In this document: positions 12,240-24,679 of the stretch, piece after piece
Layout: each line of letters begins with the position of its first letter
Numbering within the stretch: the stretch's first letter is position 1
Source of the DNA: Plectrocnemia conspersa
Taxonomy: Eukaryota > Arthropoda > Insecta > Trichoptera > Polycentropodidae
DNA length: 64,000 nt
Reading direction: 5' to 3'
Assembly: GCA_009617715.1 (NCBI GenBank)
Contig: VTFK01000152.1
Location: 2,170,001 to 2,234,000 of the forward strand
The notes under the pieces: generated by a model
Seen by the model: only the letters and a program-made list of their open reading frames with translations
The model's database searches: none
Told to the model about the DNA's origin: nothing
Translations under genes and position numbers: made by a program

Positions 12240-12650
12240 AGTAGAGGTTATAGAACGAATTTACACAGAAGACATAATGAATGTAGTAGATTCAGATTCT
12301 GATGATGATAATATTGAAGTGTCTGCAACTGAATATAGGTTGACAGTGAAAGAAAGGCTTTAATTAACTATCAAAAATAAAAACAGAAAAGTCAGTTTAT
12401 AAAAATAATCTTTTCAGAAGAGAAAAAAAATATAGTTATTAGGAAAGATTTTTTTCGAAACCGGAAAAAAAAGGCAAATATTTATAATTGGCTTTTAACT
12501 ATTTTTTGACAATACAACCAACAAGTGTGGAGTTGGAAAGAACATTCTCAACAGCTAGATTATTTTGCACCTAAGTTAGATCTCAATTATCAGATAATAG
12601 TCTTAATACATTGTGTTTTCTCTGTCATAATTTTCTTGAAAAAATGAAAA
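12240..12650 (+). pseudogene. hAT transposase C-terminal relic
   Basis: IQPTSVELERTFSTARLFCT, a stop, then VRSQLSDNSLNTLCFLCHNF is the hAT dimerisation domain (PxSSxxxERxFSxxG...LRxxLxxxxLxxLxFLxxN). Upstream, an Asp/Ser-rich stretch from 12277 fits transposase sequence but contains stops. Confidence 0.75.
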
Positions 12651-12654
12651 ACGT

Positions 12655-12950
12655 CAACGTTCGGTAACAAACGTTCCCACTGCGAGGGTCCGTCACGATT
12701 TTATTGCTTTTGACGTGGATTTTTGACTTCTGAGAAACGATAATTGTTTTTTACGCTCTCCTATTGGATAAAATTCGGTATATATGTTCCTCATTTAATT
12801 TGTAGTATTATTATAAAAGTCGTAGTGTGAACGCCAAATTACTGAGCGTTCCCACTACACGATTTTACTGCTTTTGACGTGGATTTTTGACTTCTGAGAA
12901 GTGATAGTTGTTTTTTGCGCTTTCCTATTGGTCAAAATTCTGTTTAGATA
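12655..12950 (+). repeat. Two tandem half-copies of the snapback family
   Basis: ATTTTATTGCTTTTGACGTG followed by GACTTCTGAGAA and CTCCTATTGG occurs at 12698-12770 and again at about 12862-12935, each preceded by GCGTTCCCACT-like ends. They are direct, not inverted, unlike 8440-8800. Confidence 0.75.
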
Positions 12951-13059
12951 GGCTTTATTAGATTCTCACTTATTATAGTTTATTTAATTTGGTTTTAACC
13001 AGATTTTTATACTTGTTACAATAACTTGATTATATATCACTTAATTAAGTAAATAGTTT

Positions 13060-13260
13060 ATATTACAGAATTTAGGTTGAACCTTATGACAATAACGACA
13101 GACAGAGCATACAACAGCTGCAACAGTGTCATATTTAAATTAGACTCGCATTTTACCATGACACAAAAAAAACCTTCATATTTTTGTATAAGGATTCTTA
13201 AAAGTTGCTGATGCATTGTATGAAAATTATTAAAAAAAATACAAATATTGTACATTAATA
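13060..13260. repeat. Dispersed repeat pair with 19970-20170
   Basis: CATTTTACCATGACACAAAA and the following AATTCTTAAAA...GATGCATT are shared with TATTTTATCATGACACAAAA and AATTCTTAAAAAATCCTGATG at 19970-20170. No terminal structure is evident. Confidence 0.5.
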
Positions 13261-16200
13261 TTTTTACTTAAATTTGACGAATCTCTTGAAGTTGATTATT
13301 ATGTGAATTAAGAACAAACATAATTCTAAAGAAGGAAAAATTCACATCTTTGTAAAAGCCTTATTATATCAGAGAAAAGATAATTTTCTTGCATTTTGTA
13401 TAAAATGTAACGATTTTCCACATTTAATTTCACATCACTGCATCAACGTACAAGTATTATATAAGAGTAATTAAATTAAAAATCAAATAACTAATTAAAT
13501 TGAATAAAAAGTGATTTATGGCATATTATGTAAATCTTCCTTAAAAGCTGCAAGACAACAAACAAATTGTAATTCACAATCTAATAAGATTGTTAAGGAA
13601 ATATAATGTTCTTGATTACTTTCGAAAGTTATAATCGAAAATAAAAATATTTTTATTTAGAGAAAGGACAATAATTTGATCATCGAAATTAAAACTAAAA
13701 TTTTAACCTATCTTACGTTATGATTAAATGGGGTAAATTCTGATATACCGATACGATATTATCAGTCAATTCTCTGAAAATTAAATCATCATTACATATG
13801 CCAAAGCTACGAAAACAGACTTCTTGAGATATTGCCTTTTATTTTAAATTAACTTTCACTAAAATATCTTAACTATCCTCAAGCAAAATTTTATCTTTTA
13901 TATGTTTATGTAGTCTTAATCAGATCTATATATATATAAAAAAATCTGAAAATTAGTTTATTACCTTGTATTTTAATAGTAATCTTAGCTAAGCTCGTAA
14001 ACGAGCTTGATTTGCCATCCTGTTTGCAAAATTGCGGCTATTGAATCAAACGACCATTAAATTGAATTCATTGTGAAATAATTAAATAGCGTTCGAGGGT
14101 GTTAAAACAATTACTATTTAGAAAGCTATAAGAATAAAACTGTATATAATCAACACATTAGTGAAATCAGCATTTAAGAAAACCCAATTATTGCACATTA
14201 GAAAGTCATAAAATATCATCAATTACCACAACATTTAAAAAATAAAATGCTTTGAAACACAATTACTTATAACTTTTTTGATATTTTATTATGAATTTTT
14301 AATAAACATAGTTTATTAAAACTTTTTATTTCTGAATTCTTAAAATAATTATCAAACCATTTTACTTATAACAATAATGCTTAGTTTTCATTCTTAACCT
14401 ATATATTTTTTTACATATTTTTTATCCATAACAAATTAATTATTTTTATTTATAATTACTTCTATATATTTTATATTATAAACTATTCTTATGAGAGAAT
14501 TATCTACAAATCTTAACATTATTTATAACTATATCTTAATAGTCAATAATCAACCATATTATATACCGCTTTTTATATCTGTCAAAGCTTTCAAAAGCGA
14601 ATTAATATTAATCCTAGACAATATACATATTATTGACATATTTTTCAATAACTATTCTCACAATATTTACATAAGTATAAAACATATCTCAATAAAAAAT
14701 AATCAATCTTACATTTAGTACAAATTTTAAGTAGTTTAACCATTATTAGTTTATACCTTATTTATTAATCAAGTTTAGTTCATTATCTATTTAAATATAA
14801 CAATTTTTTTTTTGTATTTTACTTTAAAATATAACAATAAGCAACACATTCACCGTTTCACTACTGTGGGAAACATTGTCCATATTTAAAATTTAACGTG
14901 TAACGTATAACAACCTGTTGAAAAAATAACTAGTTCGTTAAAAAATTGTAATTTAACCAAATGTATAATTCACAGTTATACAAAAATAATTTTGAAATTA
15001 TTACTATAAAAATATACTTTAAAGTTCGCTCTTTGTAAATTAATTATGAAGCGTAACAATAATATCGTTATATTTTATTTAATAAGTAAAAATATAAAAA
15101 ATTGTTAATACAGTAACTAAATCATACTTTATAATATAATATAATGTTCTAATTAATAGTATTGTGAAGTAGGTAATTGCTATCATTTAAGGTTCCATAC
15201 AACATAACAGTTTCTTTGCAAATTTATCTCAAAATAAGCATAAAGTAGAAATTAGTAAAAAAAACTGTTTTTAAATATAATTTTGTAAGATTCGATATAT
15301 GTTTTTACAAATAGAAAGTATTTCAAAGCTTAGTATAATATTTTATTTTTACATAAAATTCATTTAATAATGTAACTATTTCTCTAATTACATAAAACAA
15401 ATCAATTCAGTGTGTTGTAATAAGCTTTGCTTTTAAGTAGTTGTTTGTAATAAAATAATATGCAAAATAATAAACAGTTTCATTGTGAGAAGCTTTCTGT
15501 TGCAGATCAATTTAATTTAATTTATAAAAGTTTTGTCAATGATTAAATATATTTAAAATAAATTTATAACTATGAAACTAACTCTACGTTGAATGTGTAG
15601 TTTTATAAAACTAAGGTATTTCTAAATTCAGTTTTTCTATTTAAATGATTTTATATAAATGTTAAGGAAAGTAAAATATATATTTTTAAACTACTATACA
15701 TACCTATAAAATATTGTGATATTAATTAATATTTTTTAATAATATAGATAAATGTTAAACAATGATTTTCTCGAGATATAAAAAATATTGAGAAATCAAA
15801 AGTATAATTCAATTATTTATTAATTTATTTTTCTGTTCATATTTTGCTATATTAAAATATATACATTACATAAATAGTGATAGTTTTAGGTTAAAACATA
15901 TTCATATATGTACATACATTTTTATTTGGTTCTCATTATGAGATAGTCGCGTGTTTTTGATACGAGATATCTCGTATATGTTATATGATATAACTCATAT
16001 TAGAGTCAAATTAAAACATGTTATTTCTGGATAATTTATTTTAGATTAAATTAAACCCGTGTTATATAATAGTAACAGCAATTAAGATATTATAAGAAAA
16101 TAAGAACTAATTTTCACTAGTTGTTGTTTAGATAAAATTAAATTGTTAAAATAAACAATACTGAATTTAAATATAAAGCTTTTGATGGTTTAGAAATATG

Positions 16201-16430
16201 ACATAAAAAAGTAGATTTCTATTATCTGCTAATTGCAGTCTTTGTTACGCTTCAAGACAAAATGAAAACAATATATTCATCACAAGGAACCACCATTTTC
16301 TATAAAAAAAAAATAATCTAGAACTAATATTATTTATGTTAAAAAAAAATTAATTTTGACAGCTGCCTGTGGTAAAAAAATATTTTATCTTTAAAGTTAT
16401 CTTTCTTACCTTCAGGAAGGCAATATCGTA
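13260..16430. other. AT-rich desert, no gene seen
   Basis: Includes a G-poor stretch on the plus strand around 14100-14870 that produces an Asn/Ile-rich spurious ORF. No conserved coding or element ends recognised. Confidence 0.6.
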
Positions 16431-16660
16431 TATAATTCTGTCCATATCTAATAATTCTGTTAATTTGTTTTTAATCAAAAGTAGATGAGATACACAAATT
16501 ATTCAGTCAGGCATGAGGTTTTTAAGATCTTAAATATTTCTTGCCCAGATTAAGTGTACTGAAGAATCTTTCTGCTGAAGTAGTAATTAATGGAATACTT
16601 GATCTTCTCTCATATTTGCTATAATGTAACAAATTGTAACACAATCAGAGCTGCGTCAAA
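16430..16660 (-). pseudogene. hAT-like transposase C-terminal relic
   Basis: Minus strand reads LITTSAERFFSTLNLGKKYL followed by RS and a broken continuation, resembling the SERxFSxLxxxKxxLRS dimerisation motif of hAT/zf-MYM-type transposases. The adjoining 16660-17120 may be the rest of the same element but is too decayed to read. Confidence 0.5.
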
Positions 16661-17789
16661 AAAAAGCTACAATATGTCCCTTTGATTAATAATGTTTATT
16701 GTGATAGTACTACCTTGAAAGTGGATGCTTTTGAAGGAACTCTTCCCTCCTTTTATTTATTGTATAATATGTAAAAAAAGGCTAAAGGAACTCATACCTG
16801 AAATATTATACATCAGTATATAAGTACATCTCAAAACAACTGTAGCTTAGTTCATATTCATTATTTGAGGTCGATTTTTATTTTTTTTATAAAGATATTC
16901 TTGCTATGCTTTTTTCCAGAGTTGGCCCTCAGGAATTTGTCCCCTCTCAGCAGGCACTGTGAAGTTGTAGATAAAATAAAAATCTTTTAGTTGCTCTATA
17001 TTCTTTTGCGCTCATTTTATTTCTCATTGCTACAAGGTCTCCTTAAACATTCGAGATGTTTAACAACTGTGTACACTGAAGATTCAGCTTTTTTTGGATG
17101 AACACTGAGTATCGCAATGTTTTTTAATAGACAGGTTAATTAGATTAAGTATTCTTACAAATTTTTGCAATACATACAATTTCAATTTTATTAACTTTCC
17201 ATTTAAATATAAAATAAATATTATTCATTCTAAACTCTATATGTATTTGATTCGTTTATATTTATTATATGCTATGTATTCAATATATTAAATTATTTAT
17301 GGGAACATATCAATATAACTTAATTATTCAAAATGATGCTAATACTTCGTCATCATATCGAAATATCTGTTCCGTAAGTCTTTGGTCAAATGTTAAAAGT
17401 ATCCATTGATTGTATACATTTTACAACGCTAAATTTGACAAAAGTACTATTTTATTCCATTTTTCATCTTTCATTTCGTAGTCATTTGTATTATCCCACA
17501 TGACGTCATAATTTCACCATCTTTAGAAATTTCTTAGTACGACCGCTGACGCGGTGCTCCACTTATATTTGTTATAAAATAAAACTGTGATTCAATTCAG
17601 TGATTAGAAAAGCAATAAAATATAATTGTTTTGTTAATAATATATTGTACATTGAAGTTTTTAATTTAACTAAATATTTTTTTAGAAAAATCTTATTAAA
17701 TTTCAACAGTGTTATCTAAAACCGTTTGTATATTTAAATTAATATTTTCCTAAGCATGTAAAGATGTAGTACATACATAAGGTCAAAAT

Positions 17790-18050
17790 AGAGTAATCCA
17801 GAGGTCGCGGGTTCGAGCCCCGGCAGCAGACTAGTATAAAAAACCGGCCCCAGCTGCAAATTAGCATCTACTGATTATAAATTATAATACATATAATAAT
17901 TTATATAAATATCACTGATTCATAGATTTTAGTATGGTAGTTAATATTTAATTAGATATTCATTATCTCTGATTGACCCAGTTGGTACAGATTAACGCTG
18001 TTGTAACGCTTTAAACTTACGAATATCAGCTTACAACGGAAGATTGGAAA
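17790..18050 (+). repeat. tRNA-derived SINE, 5'-truncated
   Basis: GGGTTCGAGCCCCGGCAGCA is a clear pol III B box of a tRNA-like head. CCGGCCCCAGCTGC, TCACTGATTCATAGA and the hairpin tail (TTGTAACGC...CTTACAACGGAAG) follow in the same order as in the minus-strand copies at 39085 and 47925. The A-box half of the head is missing. Confidence 0.85.
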
Positions 18051-18059
18051 TATCGATTG

Positions 18060-20690
18060 GACGATTAATTACAAATAATACTATTAATATTTATAATATC
18101 ATACATTACAATTTGATCATTATAATTTTTAGTTTTAGGTTTACTCAAACAAACCAATTTGTGTATTTATATAATAACATTAAATGGAAAATTTAATAGT
18201 GTAGTTAAAAATATGAGAATGTACTGTATTTTTAAGTCTACATTTAGACACAAATGTTGAAATTAAAAATGTAAAATTAAATATTGAATTTAGTATGATT
18301 AAATTATTGAAAACTCACTTCTAGTATTTAAAAATATTTATAAAATAGCACAAATATATTTAAAACATAGAACATAGGGAAAAATCTACACCTTTTTTAG
18401 AAAGATGGCACTAAAGTTAAAATCTTTATGATATGTATTTTACAACTCAAATATTAGATAATTAAAATATGGATTATATTCGATAGTTTTTTAACTATTC
18501 GTGAAGTATTCGTTCATATTTGTAGTGAAATTTTTAATTAATTTTTTAATTTATAAAAACTGACCAACTCACAAAGCACAGTTTATTGCCATAATAAATA
18601 AAAACACGTTTTAATAGCTGAACCTCCAGAAATGACTCATATTTCCAAGTTAATTTTCCAGCTGTTGTTCAATAAATCGTCTTGAATTTGTATTGATTGT
18701 CAATCAATACAAATATTATTTATTAATTATTCTGGCAGTAATTTATCAAGATAATATTTTTCTGAACTTACTCAATTATACTATTTTCAGCAGTAGGAAT
18801 ATTGGATATTTTAATTAATTACTTTGTACTGATTTAATGTTTTTAAAATAAAAATTAGTTTTATTTTACAAATTTAAAAAAATACACATTTCATTGGGTT
18901 TTTTCTATTACATAGGTCCTATGTCATTGGATTATGAACTTTTAGAAACCTTTTCAATACTTTACGATTTTTCATAACTAGACGATTCATTTACTATTCG
19001 ATGATTGATATATTGAAAAAAACGAGTATTTGGAAAGTCTATTTATAAGAATATAATTTTTATTGAAATAACTTTTTTACTTTACAATTTAGATAGTTTT
19101 TATTTTATACATTATGGTTATTGGATTATTATATTACTAAATTCATAATCTACTTAAAATAAACATTTTCATGAGCTATATCTATATCTTATATTTCTTG
19201 AAAATTCACTATTTATTCATTAGTATTAGACATAAATGTTTCAGACACTTTTAAACGTTTTTCCCATTATTTTATAATTTTAAATATTTTTTAGATTAAA
19301 CCTAGATTTTTGTATTTTGACGATCTGTTTTGATTTCATGATTTTATCAAAAAGATGAATTATTTGAATTGAGACACTTCAATGTATAATAACGATTCTA
19401 TTTAATTTTTGAAAGTAGTTCTATTATATTTTTAAAAGCTTTTCTTCACCTAAATACAGTTAGCATACTTGAAAACATAACTAGAAAAACTATATACACT
19501 TAACCTAAATGTTATTAAGGTTAAATCTTATAACAATAGAACCTAATAAAAATAATAGTTCATTGTGTAAACCGCTTTTTGTTGTCATAAAGCAATATTT
19601 TTCAACCGATCGTCTGGTCTTTTAAGACTGTTTAAAGGTCAAAGGAAGATAGATTTTTTAGTGGTACTATTTGATATTAGTTCTTAATTCTCGTGTATTT
19701 TGGTTTGTTAATTTATAAAAATAGGTAAATTCTTAGACCTTACACCATTGACTATTACAAAAGAGAAAAATTAGTACATTTAAATGACCGCTTTTAACAT
19801 TTTAATCTATATTTCAGTATTGTTATCTGTGTATTTTAACTTATTAGAGACTATTGTAAACATATTATTTATTAATAGATGCTGGGAAGATGTATTTTAG
19901 GTGTAAGGAAAAAGCATGTACAATGCTTATAAATAACTCTTAATTTATAAACAACATTTTTTGTGGAAATATGTAATAAATCCACATTTGCAACAGTAAC
20001 ATCTTTATATTTTATCATGACACAAAAAAACAATTCACTAACAGTGAGATTTTTAAATTAGAATTCTTAAAAAATCCTGATGTATTTTAAAAAAATTAAA
20101 AAAAAACAAATCAGCAAATATTGTATACTAAAATTTTCACTACAGTTTAATGATTCCGATGTTGAAACACATTGCAAAAATTTGTTGATTTACAATGAAA
20201 TATCGGTTCTTAATAACTTTCCTAGAATGAGCAATAGTATACTGTAAATAAAAAAACAATTATGGTGCAGCAATACTGTATATGCTTAATGTATCAGGTA
20301 AAGGAATTACTGAAAGTATAAAATTACTTTTTTGTAAAAATATATTTGGTTTTGTGTACCTAGTATTTTTTCTCGATTTTTTTCCAATCCGTATAAATAA
20401 AAATAGCAGGTATTATTAATGGAATCAAGAAATGTATTTTTGATTTTCTTCTATGTGTAATTAGATATCCTCCACAAAAAAATCAGATATCCTCTTTGTC
20501 ATTTTTTGTTCTCTTCAAACAAAAATTTCCACGATGGCCTTTTCATTCTTAGTGTCTTTCTTTGATATTTAAAAAAATCTTCAACTGTAGTTTCCGAACG
20601 TTTTAAACAAATATAGATTTAAGGATATTTTCAGATTTTTTTATTAATCAAACATTTGAGGTATTCCATTATTTATTAAAAAATAATATC
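18060..20690. other. AT-rich DNA, no gene seen
   Basis: Contains only the 19970-20170 repeat copy. ORFs are short and compositional. Confidence 0.55.
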
Positions 20691-21375
20691 AATTAAATGG
20701 CTGGCTCTATACCTTTTGCAGCACCCGATCCTTTCGATGACTTTCTCGTACTTTTCGTGCGGTATCTCGGTTATTGCTTGGATGTTGGTTTTTAGGTGCT
20801 CAAACGTTTCAGATTTATCGGCGTAGTAATATTTTTGATTTCGTGCCAAAACTAATCGGTTATCATGCGTCTATAGCGCTCACCGTTAACTGTGACACCG
20901 CCCGACCACAATGCGCACCAAACAGTCACTTTATGAGCATGTTATGCTCTCTCGTGAATCGGATATACGGAAATTTTGCTTATCAGTATACACAGAGAAG
21001 TAGAAATGTGCCTCTTTTATTTAAAAAATCAACATTAAATCTCTGCTGCTCTTACACCCAATCTGCACAAATTATTTGCTGTCCGTTGTCTCTGGGCTTC
21101 AGTTCTTTTGCTATCTGAATTTTATACGGGTGTATAAAAAGCTCAGAAAAAATGCGCCAAAGAGAGTCATAAGAAAAGTCCAAAAGACGAATCGACAATG
21201 TCTTCGGCAACACCTTCACTTACAGCAGCAATATTCTTGGCTTAACTGGCACCACCATGATGCTCATATACATACTCCATCGCTTCCAGTATCTTCAAAT
21301 ATTTTCACTACGCTTGGGAATTGTTTGCTTTGTAAGACGATGAAATTTTCCATAATCTACTCCTAAATTTCGATA
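20690..21375 (-). pseudogene. IS630/Tc1-mariner superfamily transposase relic with internal deletion
   Basis: On the minus strand: SKQFPSVVKIFEDTG (N-terminal), NIAAVSEGVAED (helix-turn-helix region), LYPYKIQ-like HPYKIQIAKELKPRD, then HFYFSVYTDKQNFRIS, VTVWCALWSGGVTVNGERYR and RMITD, then directly LKTNIQAITEIPHEKYEKVI near the C-terminus. These are the blocks of a widespread insect DDE transposase (VTVWCA...TVNxERYxxMI). The catalytic block FQQDGAxxHT and the DYFLWG segment between ERYRRMI and LKTNI are absent, so the core was deleted. Several frameshifts. The two plus-strand ORFs over this region are shadows. Confidence 0.8.
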
Positions 21376-21779
21376 CACAGATCATACAGAATTGTTATTT
21401 CTTTAGAACAATTAAACTATTTTAACGCGTTGATCCATCTTGTAAATGTGTTTTTTGCAAACTAACATTTGACACTTTGAACACGCGTAATTATTTATAG
21501 TGCTGCCAACATAGGAAACTTGAATTGGATCATACTGTATGTTTTTCATTTTATATTATGCTAAAAAAAATTATATATCTAAAATGTCTACATAACGATT
21601 AATGATCTATGATTTTTTATTATAACAATAAATATCACATATTTATTAAGTATTTATGATATGTGTATTTTTTAAATATTGTGTAAGTCCAAACCGAGAA
21701 CGAATCTCCTTGAATACATTTTTTTGGTCCCAATATATTTGTATCCAGGTCCCATTTTTAAGAAGGTCGGTCCTAGTTC

Positions 21780-22177
21780 ATGGTTTAAATTAGGAGCTAA
21801 AGAGGTCATTCAAATTAAATGGACAGGAGGTCAGAGATCTGATGACCCTAATCTGATACTTCGTTTTAATATCATAACTAAAGAACAGAGCAAGTCGAGG
21901 GATGGCCAGCATCCCCGTCGGGACTCGGATCGAGGTCAGCGAGGGCCGGCCTCGGGACCTCCTCGCGGGGCCCCACTTCAGTCCATTAAAACGCGCCGGT
22001 GCTGCCATCTGCGAGCCGGCATTTCAGCCACGCGCCGCGGTTATATAAATAATGCAGGAAGCGACCTTTGGACCCCGAGCTTCGAGCTGGAAAATTTCCC
22101 ACGCGAACGCTCGCAAATCGACGATTGCCGACCGCTTCGCGCTTTTCGAAAGCGAAAAATTACAATATACAAACAAA
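21780..22177 (+). promoter_or_regulatory. GC-rich promoter-like island with TATA box
   Basis: About 400 bp of abruptly GC- and CpG-rich DNA stands out from the AT-rich flanks. TATATAAA sits at 22042-22049, putting a TSS near 22070-22075, about 105 bp before a well-placed ATG at 22178 (context CAAAATGGCC). This looks like a promoter plus 5' UTR on the plus strand. No transcript evidence is available; a captured CpG-rich fragment is the alternative. Confidence 0.4.
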
Positions 22178-22345
22178 ATGGCCGACCGAGTGTCACGAAC
22201 GGACGGCGTGGACGCTTTTCGACCTGGGCGTCGGCACACTTCTTATCAACTTTTCTTCGTAATTTTTGTTTGTGTAAGCAGCGCTTATCGGTTCATTGCT
22301 ATTTATGTTTATAGTTGTATGATATATTCATATACTAATAATTAA
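22178..22345 (+). CDS. Candidate first coding exon, unrecognised (begins MADRVSRTDGVDAF)
   Basis: The ATG lies in an excellent insect Kozak context. The first about 25 codons use G/C third positions and read MADRVSRTDGVDAFRPGRRH; beyond about codon 27 the frame enters AT-rich, hydrophobic sequence (LFFVIFVCVSSAYRFIAIYV) that may be intron read-through, with a possible donor TTC|GTAATT at about 22258. As an unspliced ORF it is 55 codons. Family not recognised. It could be the first exon of an undescribed gene whose next exon is at 22855-23004, but the phases of that particular pairing do not fit as drawn. Confidence 0.3.
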   Translation: MADRVSRTDGVDAFRPGRRHTSYQLFFVIFVCVSSAYRFIAIYVYSCMIYSYTNN

Positions 22346-22639
22346 ATCTATAGCTCTTTATTTGTTATATACTCCCTCACAAATAAACAATTTTTGAAGT
22401 AACATTATATTAATCATTTTTGCACTTTTAACCTCTCATTTCCTGTGGTGTACGCTGAGTTTACATTTCATCTTATTATACAGACATAAATAAATAAAAA
22501 TTGTATTTTGGTATTTCTCTGAAATATACTTTAATTAGATACATTATATATTATTCGTGACAAAAATAAATATTTTATTTGAAAATCAAATATTTTATTC
22601 TATTTATTTAAGTACATCTGGAAGGCAAAACAGCTTTAT

Positions 22640-22930
22640 GTTAATACACCTTCCACAAAAATATATTCACAAAACAATTAAATACATTTCTATACAACTG
22701 CGAGTATCTAGAATAAAGTAAAACTACTCTTTGTATGGAATGAATGTGCGATAGACAATGCGTTCTACCATACGCAAAAGACTATTGTTTTTCTAGCCTT
22801 TTATTAACGTTCGCTGGAGTGGCCATATGGTCGTTTCACTTTTAAGGCGTAGACATGTATCGTAGTTGTGTACAAGAAGCGATGCAATTGGCCCGCAAAC
22901 ATCCTCATATGCGATTCACCAAAGCTGTTT
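22640..22930 (+). repeat. Duplicate of 11700-11990
   Basis: Shares ACTACTCTTTGT, ACTATTGTTTTTCT, TTCGCTGGAGTG and CAAGAAGC...CATCCTCAT with the earlier copy. It overlaps the candidate exon at 22855. Confidence 0.5.
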
Positions 22931-23004
22931 TGAACCATTCAGAACCATGGCAGACGCCAGAGAAAGATGCCACCAAAGACCAGGCACATTTATGTGGAAA
23001 GCAG
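22855..23004 (+). CDS. Candidate exon, unrecognised (50 codons up to a CAG|GTATGA donor)
   Basis: From an ATG the frame reads MYRSCVQEAMQLARKHPHMR, FTKAVLNHSEPWQTPEKDAT and KDQAHLCGKQ, ordinary-looking globular composition with mixed third positions, then meets CAG|GTATGAG, a good donor, with a stop just after it. An in-frame TAA 12 nt upstream limits the 5' side unless an acceptor (CACTTTTAAG, near 22845) is used. The flanking 22720-22905 is duplicated in decayed form at 11760-11960, so it might instead belong to an unknown repeat. Confidence 0.3.
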
Positions 23005-23929
23005 GTATGAGCTTTATAGTTTTATTTGGTTATACCAGAATTTCCGGATTGTGAATATTCTCTACTAGTATATTCTCGTCGACACGATTCGAATTTAATT
23101 TATGATTTAAAGACTTTGTTAATTGTATTTACTCTGCTCTGACATATTTGGCTAACGCCTACAAGTTTTAGAATTATAGTTTAATTCTTTAATGTTAAAA
23201 ACTTTTATCATTATTGATATATTTTCAGGGAACATAAATTTACTTTACGAGGAACACCTGAGTTCTGCGGAACATTGTTTAGGAAATGCTAAAACCGCAC
23301 ATAGATTTTCAACATCAAGTTGATTTTTTTTGCAATCCTCTATGTCTATGGAACTTATTTTAAGATCGTCAGTGAAAAGTAAGTGACAATGTTGACTCTT
23401 ATAGTGCATATTGAACTTAGTGAGGACGATTTGAAAAGTATGGCTATTTTTTTTATTATTTTGTGGGAAAAGCCAAACCTATCTTTTTAAAGAATTAAAG
23501 TATGACACACTTTATCAAAAGTCTTTTCAAAATCTTTGACAAAAATGGTACAAATATCAAATAGAAGCTTAAAATATTTTACTTAATTTCTGGATTGCTT
23601 TTAAAATTTTAATGACCCTCTAATAGTTGTGAGCTTAGTTTAGTAAACTTGCAACGTAATCGAACAAACGTCTAAATTCATTAGCCATATTATGAATAAA
23701 AAACTATATATCATAAATATTTGGCATAATTATTACATTTGGAAGATATAAAAACGAAAAAGCATCATTTTAAATAATGTTTTTTAACAATTCATATTAT
23801 TTTGATTTATTAATTAAAATTATTTTAAATATTATATAAATATAATGTTTTTTTTATTATATTATTTCTTTAATTATATATGTAAATACATAACTATCTG
23901 TGGTACCTCAAAACAGTGAAAGATCTACC

Positions 23930-24310
23930 ACCGTACATGTACGGCGATACCGCTCAAAAGGGTTAATACTAGACATAAAAGAAGCGTACGACACCGTTTG
24001 GCACGACGATTTAACTTGTAAATTATCTAAATATGAAGCTCCTGCTTATCTTATACGTACAATATGCTCATACCTGAAAGGTCGAAGCTGTTGTTTTGCT
24101 AAATAAACTCTCGATACCGCGTAAAATTCCAGCTTGAGTCTCGCGGATTATTTTGGTTTGGACGTTTCTCTTCATTATATATATACATATATAATAATGA
24201 CATTCAGACTTATCAATATTCATTGATGACACAGCCGTCATAACTAATTATTACATCAAACCAATTAAAATTATGTTACAAAAATCTTTACAGAACTTGA
24301 ATAGTTAATT
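23930..24310 (+). pseudogene. jockey-type non-LTR reverse transcriptase relic
   Basis: RSKGLILDIKEAYDTVWHDD then LTCKLSKYEAPAYLIRTICSYLKGR match RT motifs of jockey-clade LINEs (AVFLDIEKAFDRVWHxGLxxKL...IIxSYLxxR) with the first catalytic Asp. Further on, after stops, SIFIDDTAVITN corresponds to the FADD box. The VPQGSVLSP block between them is unreadable. Short and truncated on both sides. Confidence 0.8.
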
Positions 24311-24379
24311 TAGCAAATGAAAAATAAATAAAAATAAAAATGAAGAAAATACAATATTTGCTGTTCAAACTCAAACCTA

Positions 24380-24660
24380 ACCTAACAAATTAACCAAACA
24401 AAGTTCAAAAAACTTATAGAACTTTCATTTGCTTTGGTTAATTCGTTTAGATATTTCGGCCTTAACAGGTGATCTGTCGCCCTACAACTATTTTTTGAAA
24501 CGAAATTCAAAAAAAAATAAAAAAAAAAATCGACATAAGGCATGAAAATAGACCTTTGACGCCTGTCAAATGTCAGTGCAGAGCAACATATAAGTTTACT
24601 AGCACCTGTTAGTAAAATTATATTTTCATTAGTAAAAATATTTGGCGATTGCATAAGTTC
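24380..24660. repeat. Dispersed repeat, TTTTCACTAGTAAAA family
   Basis: Contains AACCTAACCTAAC, TATAGAACTTTCATT, GTCGCCCTACAACTA and TATTTTCATTAGTAAAAATA, all shared with copies at 840, 8990 and 31350/62080. Confidence 0.55.
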
Positions 24661-24679
24661 GTGCCCGATTTGAAATAAT

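Noticed and set aside
17795..17840. A functional tRNA gene
   Set aside because: Only the B-box half is present, no cloverleaf closes, and the sequence continues into a SINE body.
20774..21366. Two plus-strand ORFs of 114 and 96 codons
   Set aside because: They are antisense shadows of the transposase relic, whose minus-strand blocks are recognisable.
21679..22314. 211-codon plus-strand ORF across the GC island
   Set aside because: Long only because GC-rich DNA lacks stops. It crosses the TATA box and the better-placed ATG and has no domain-like text.
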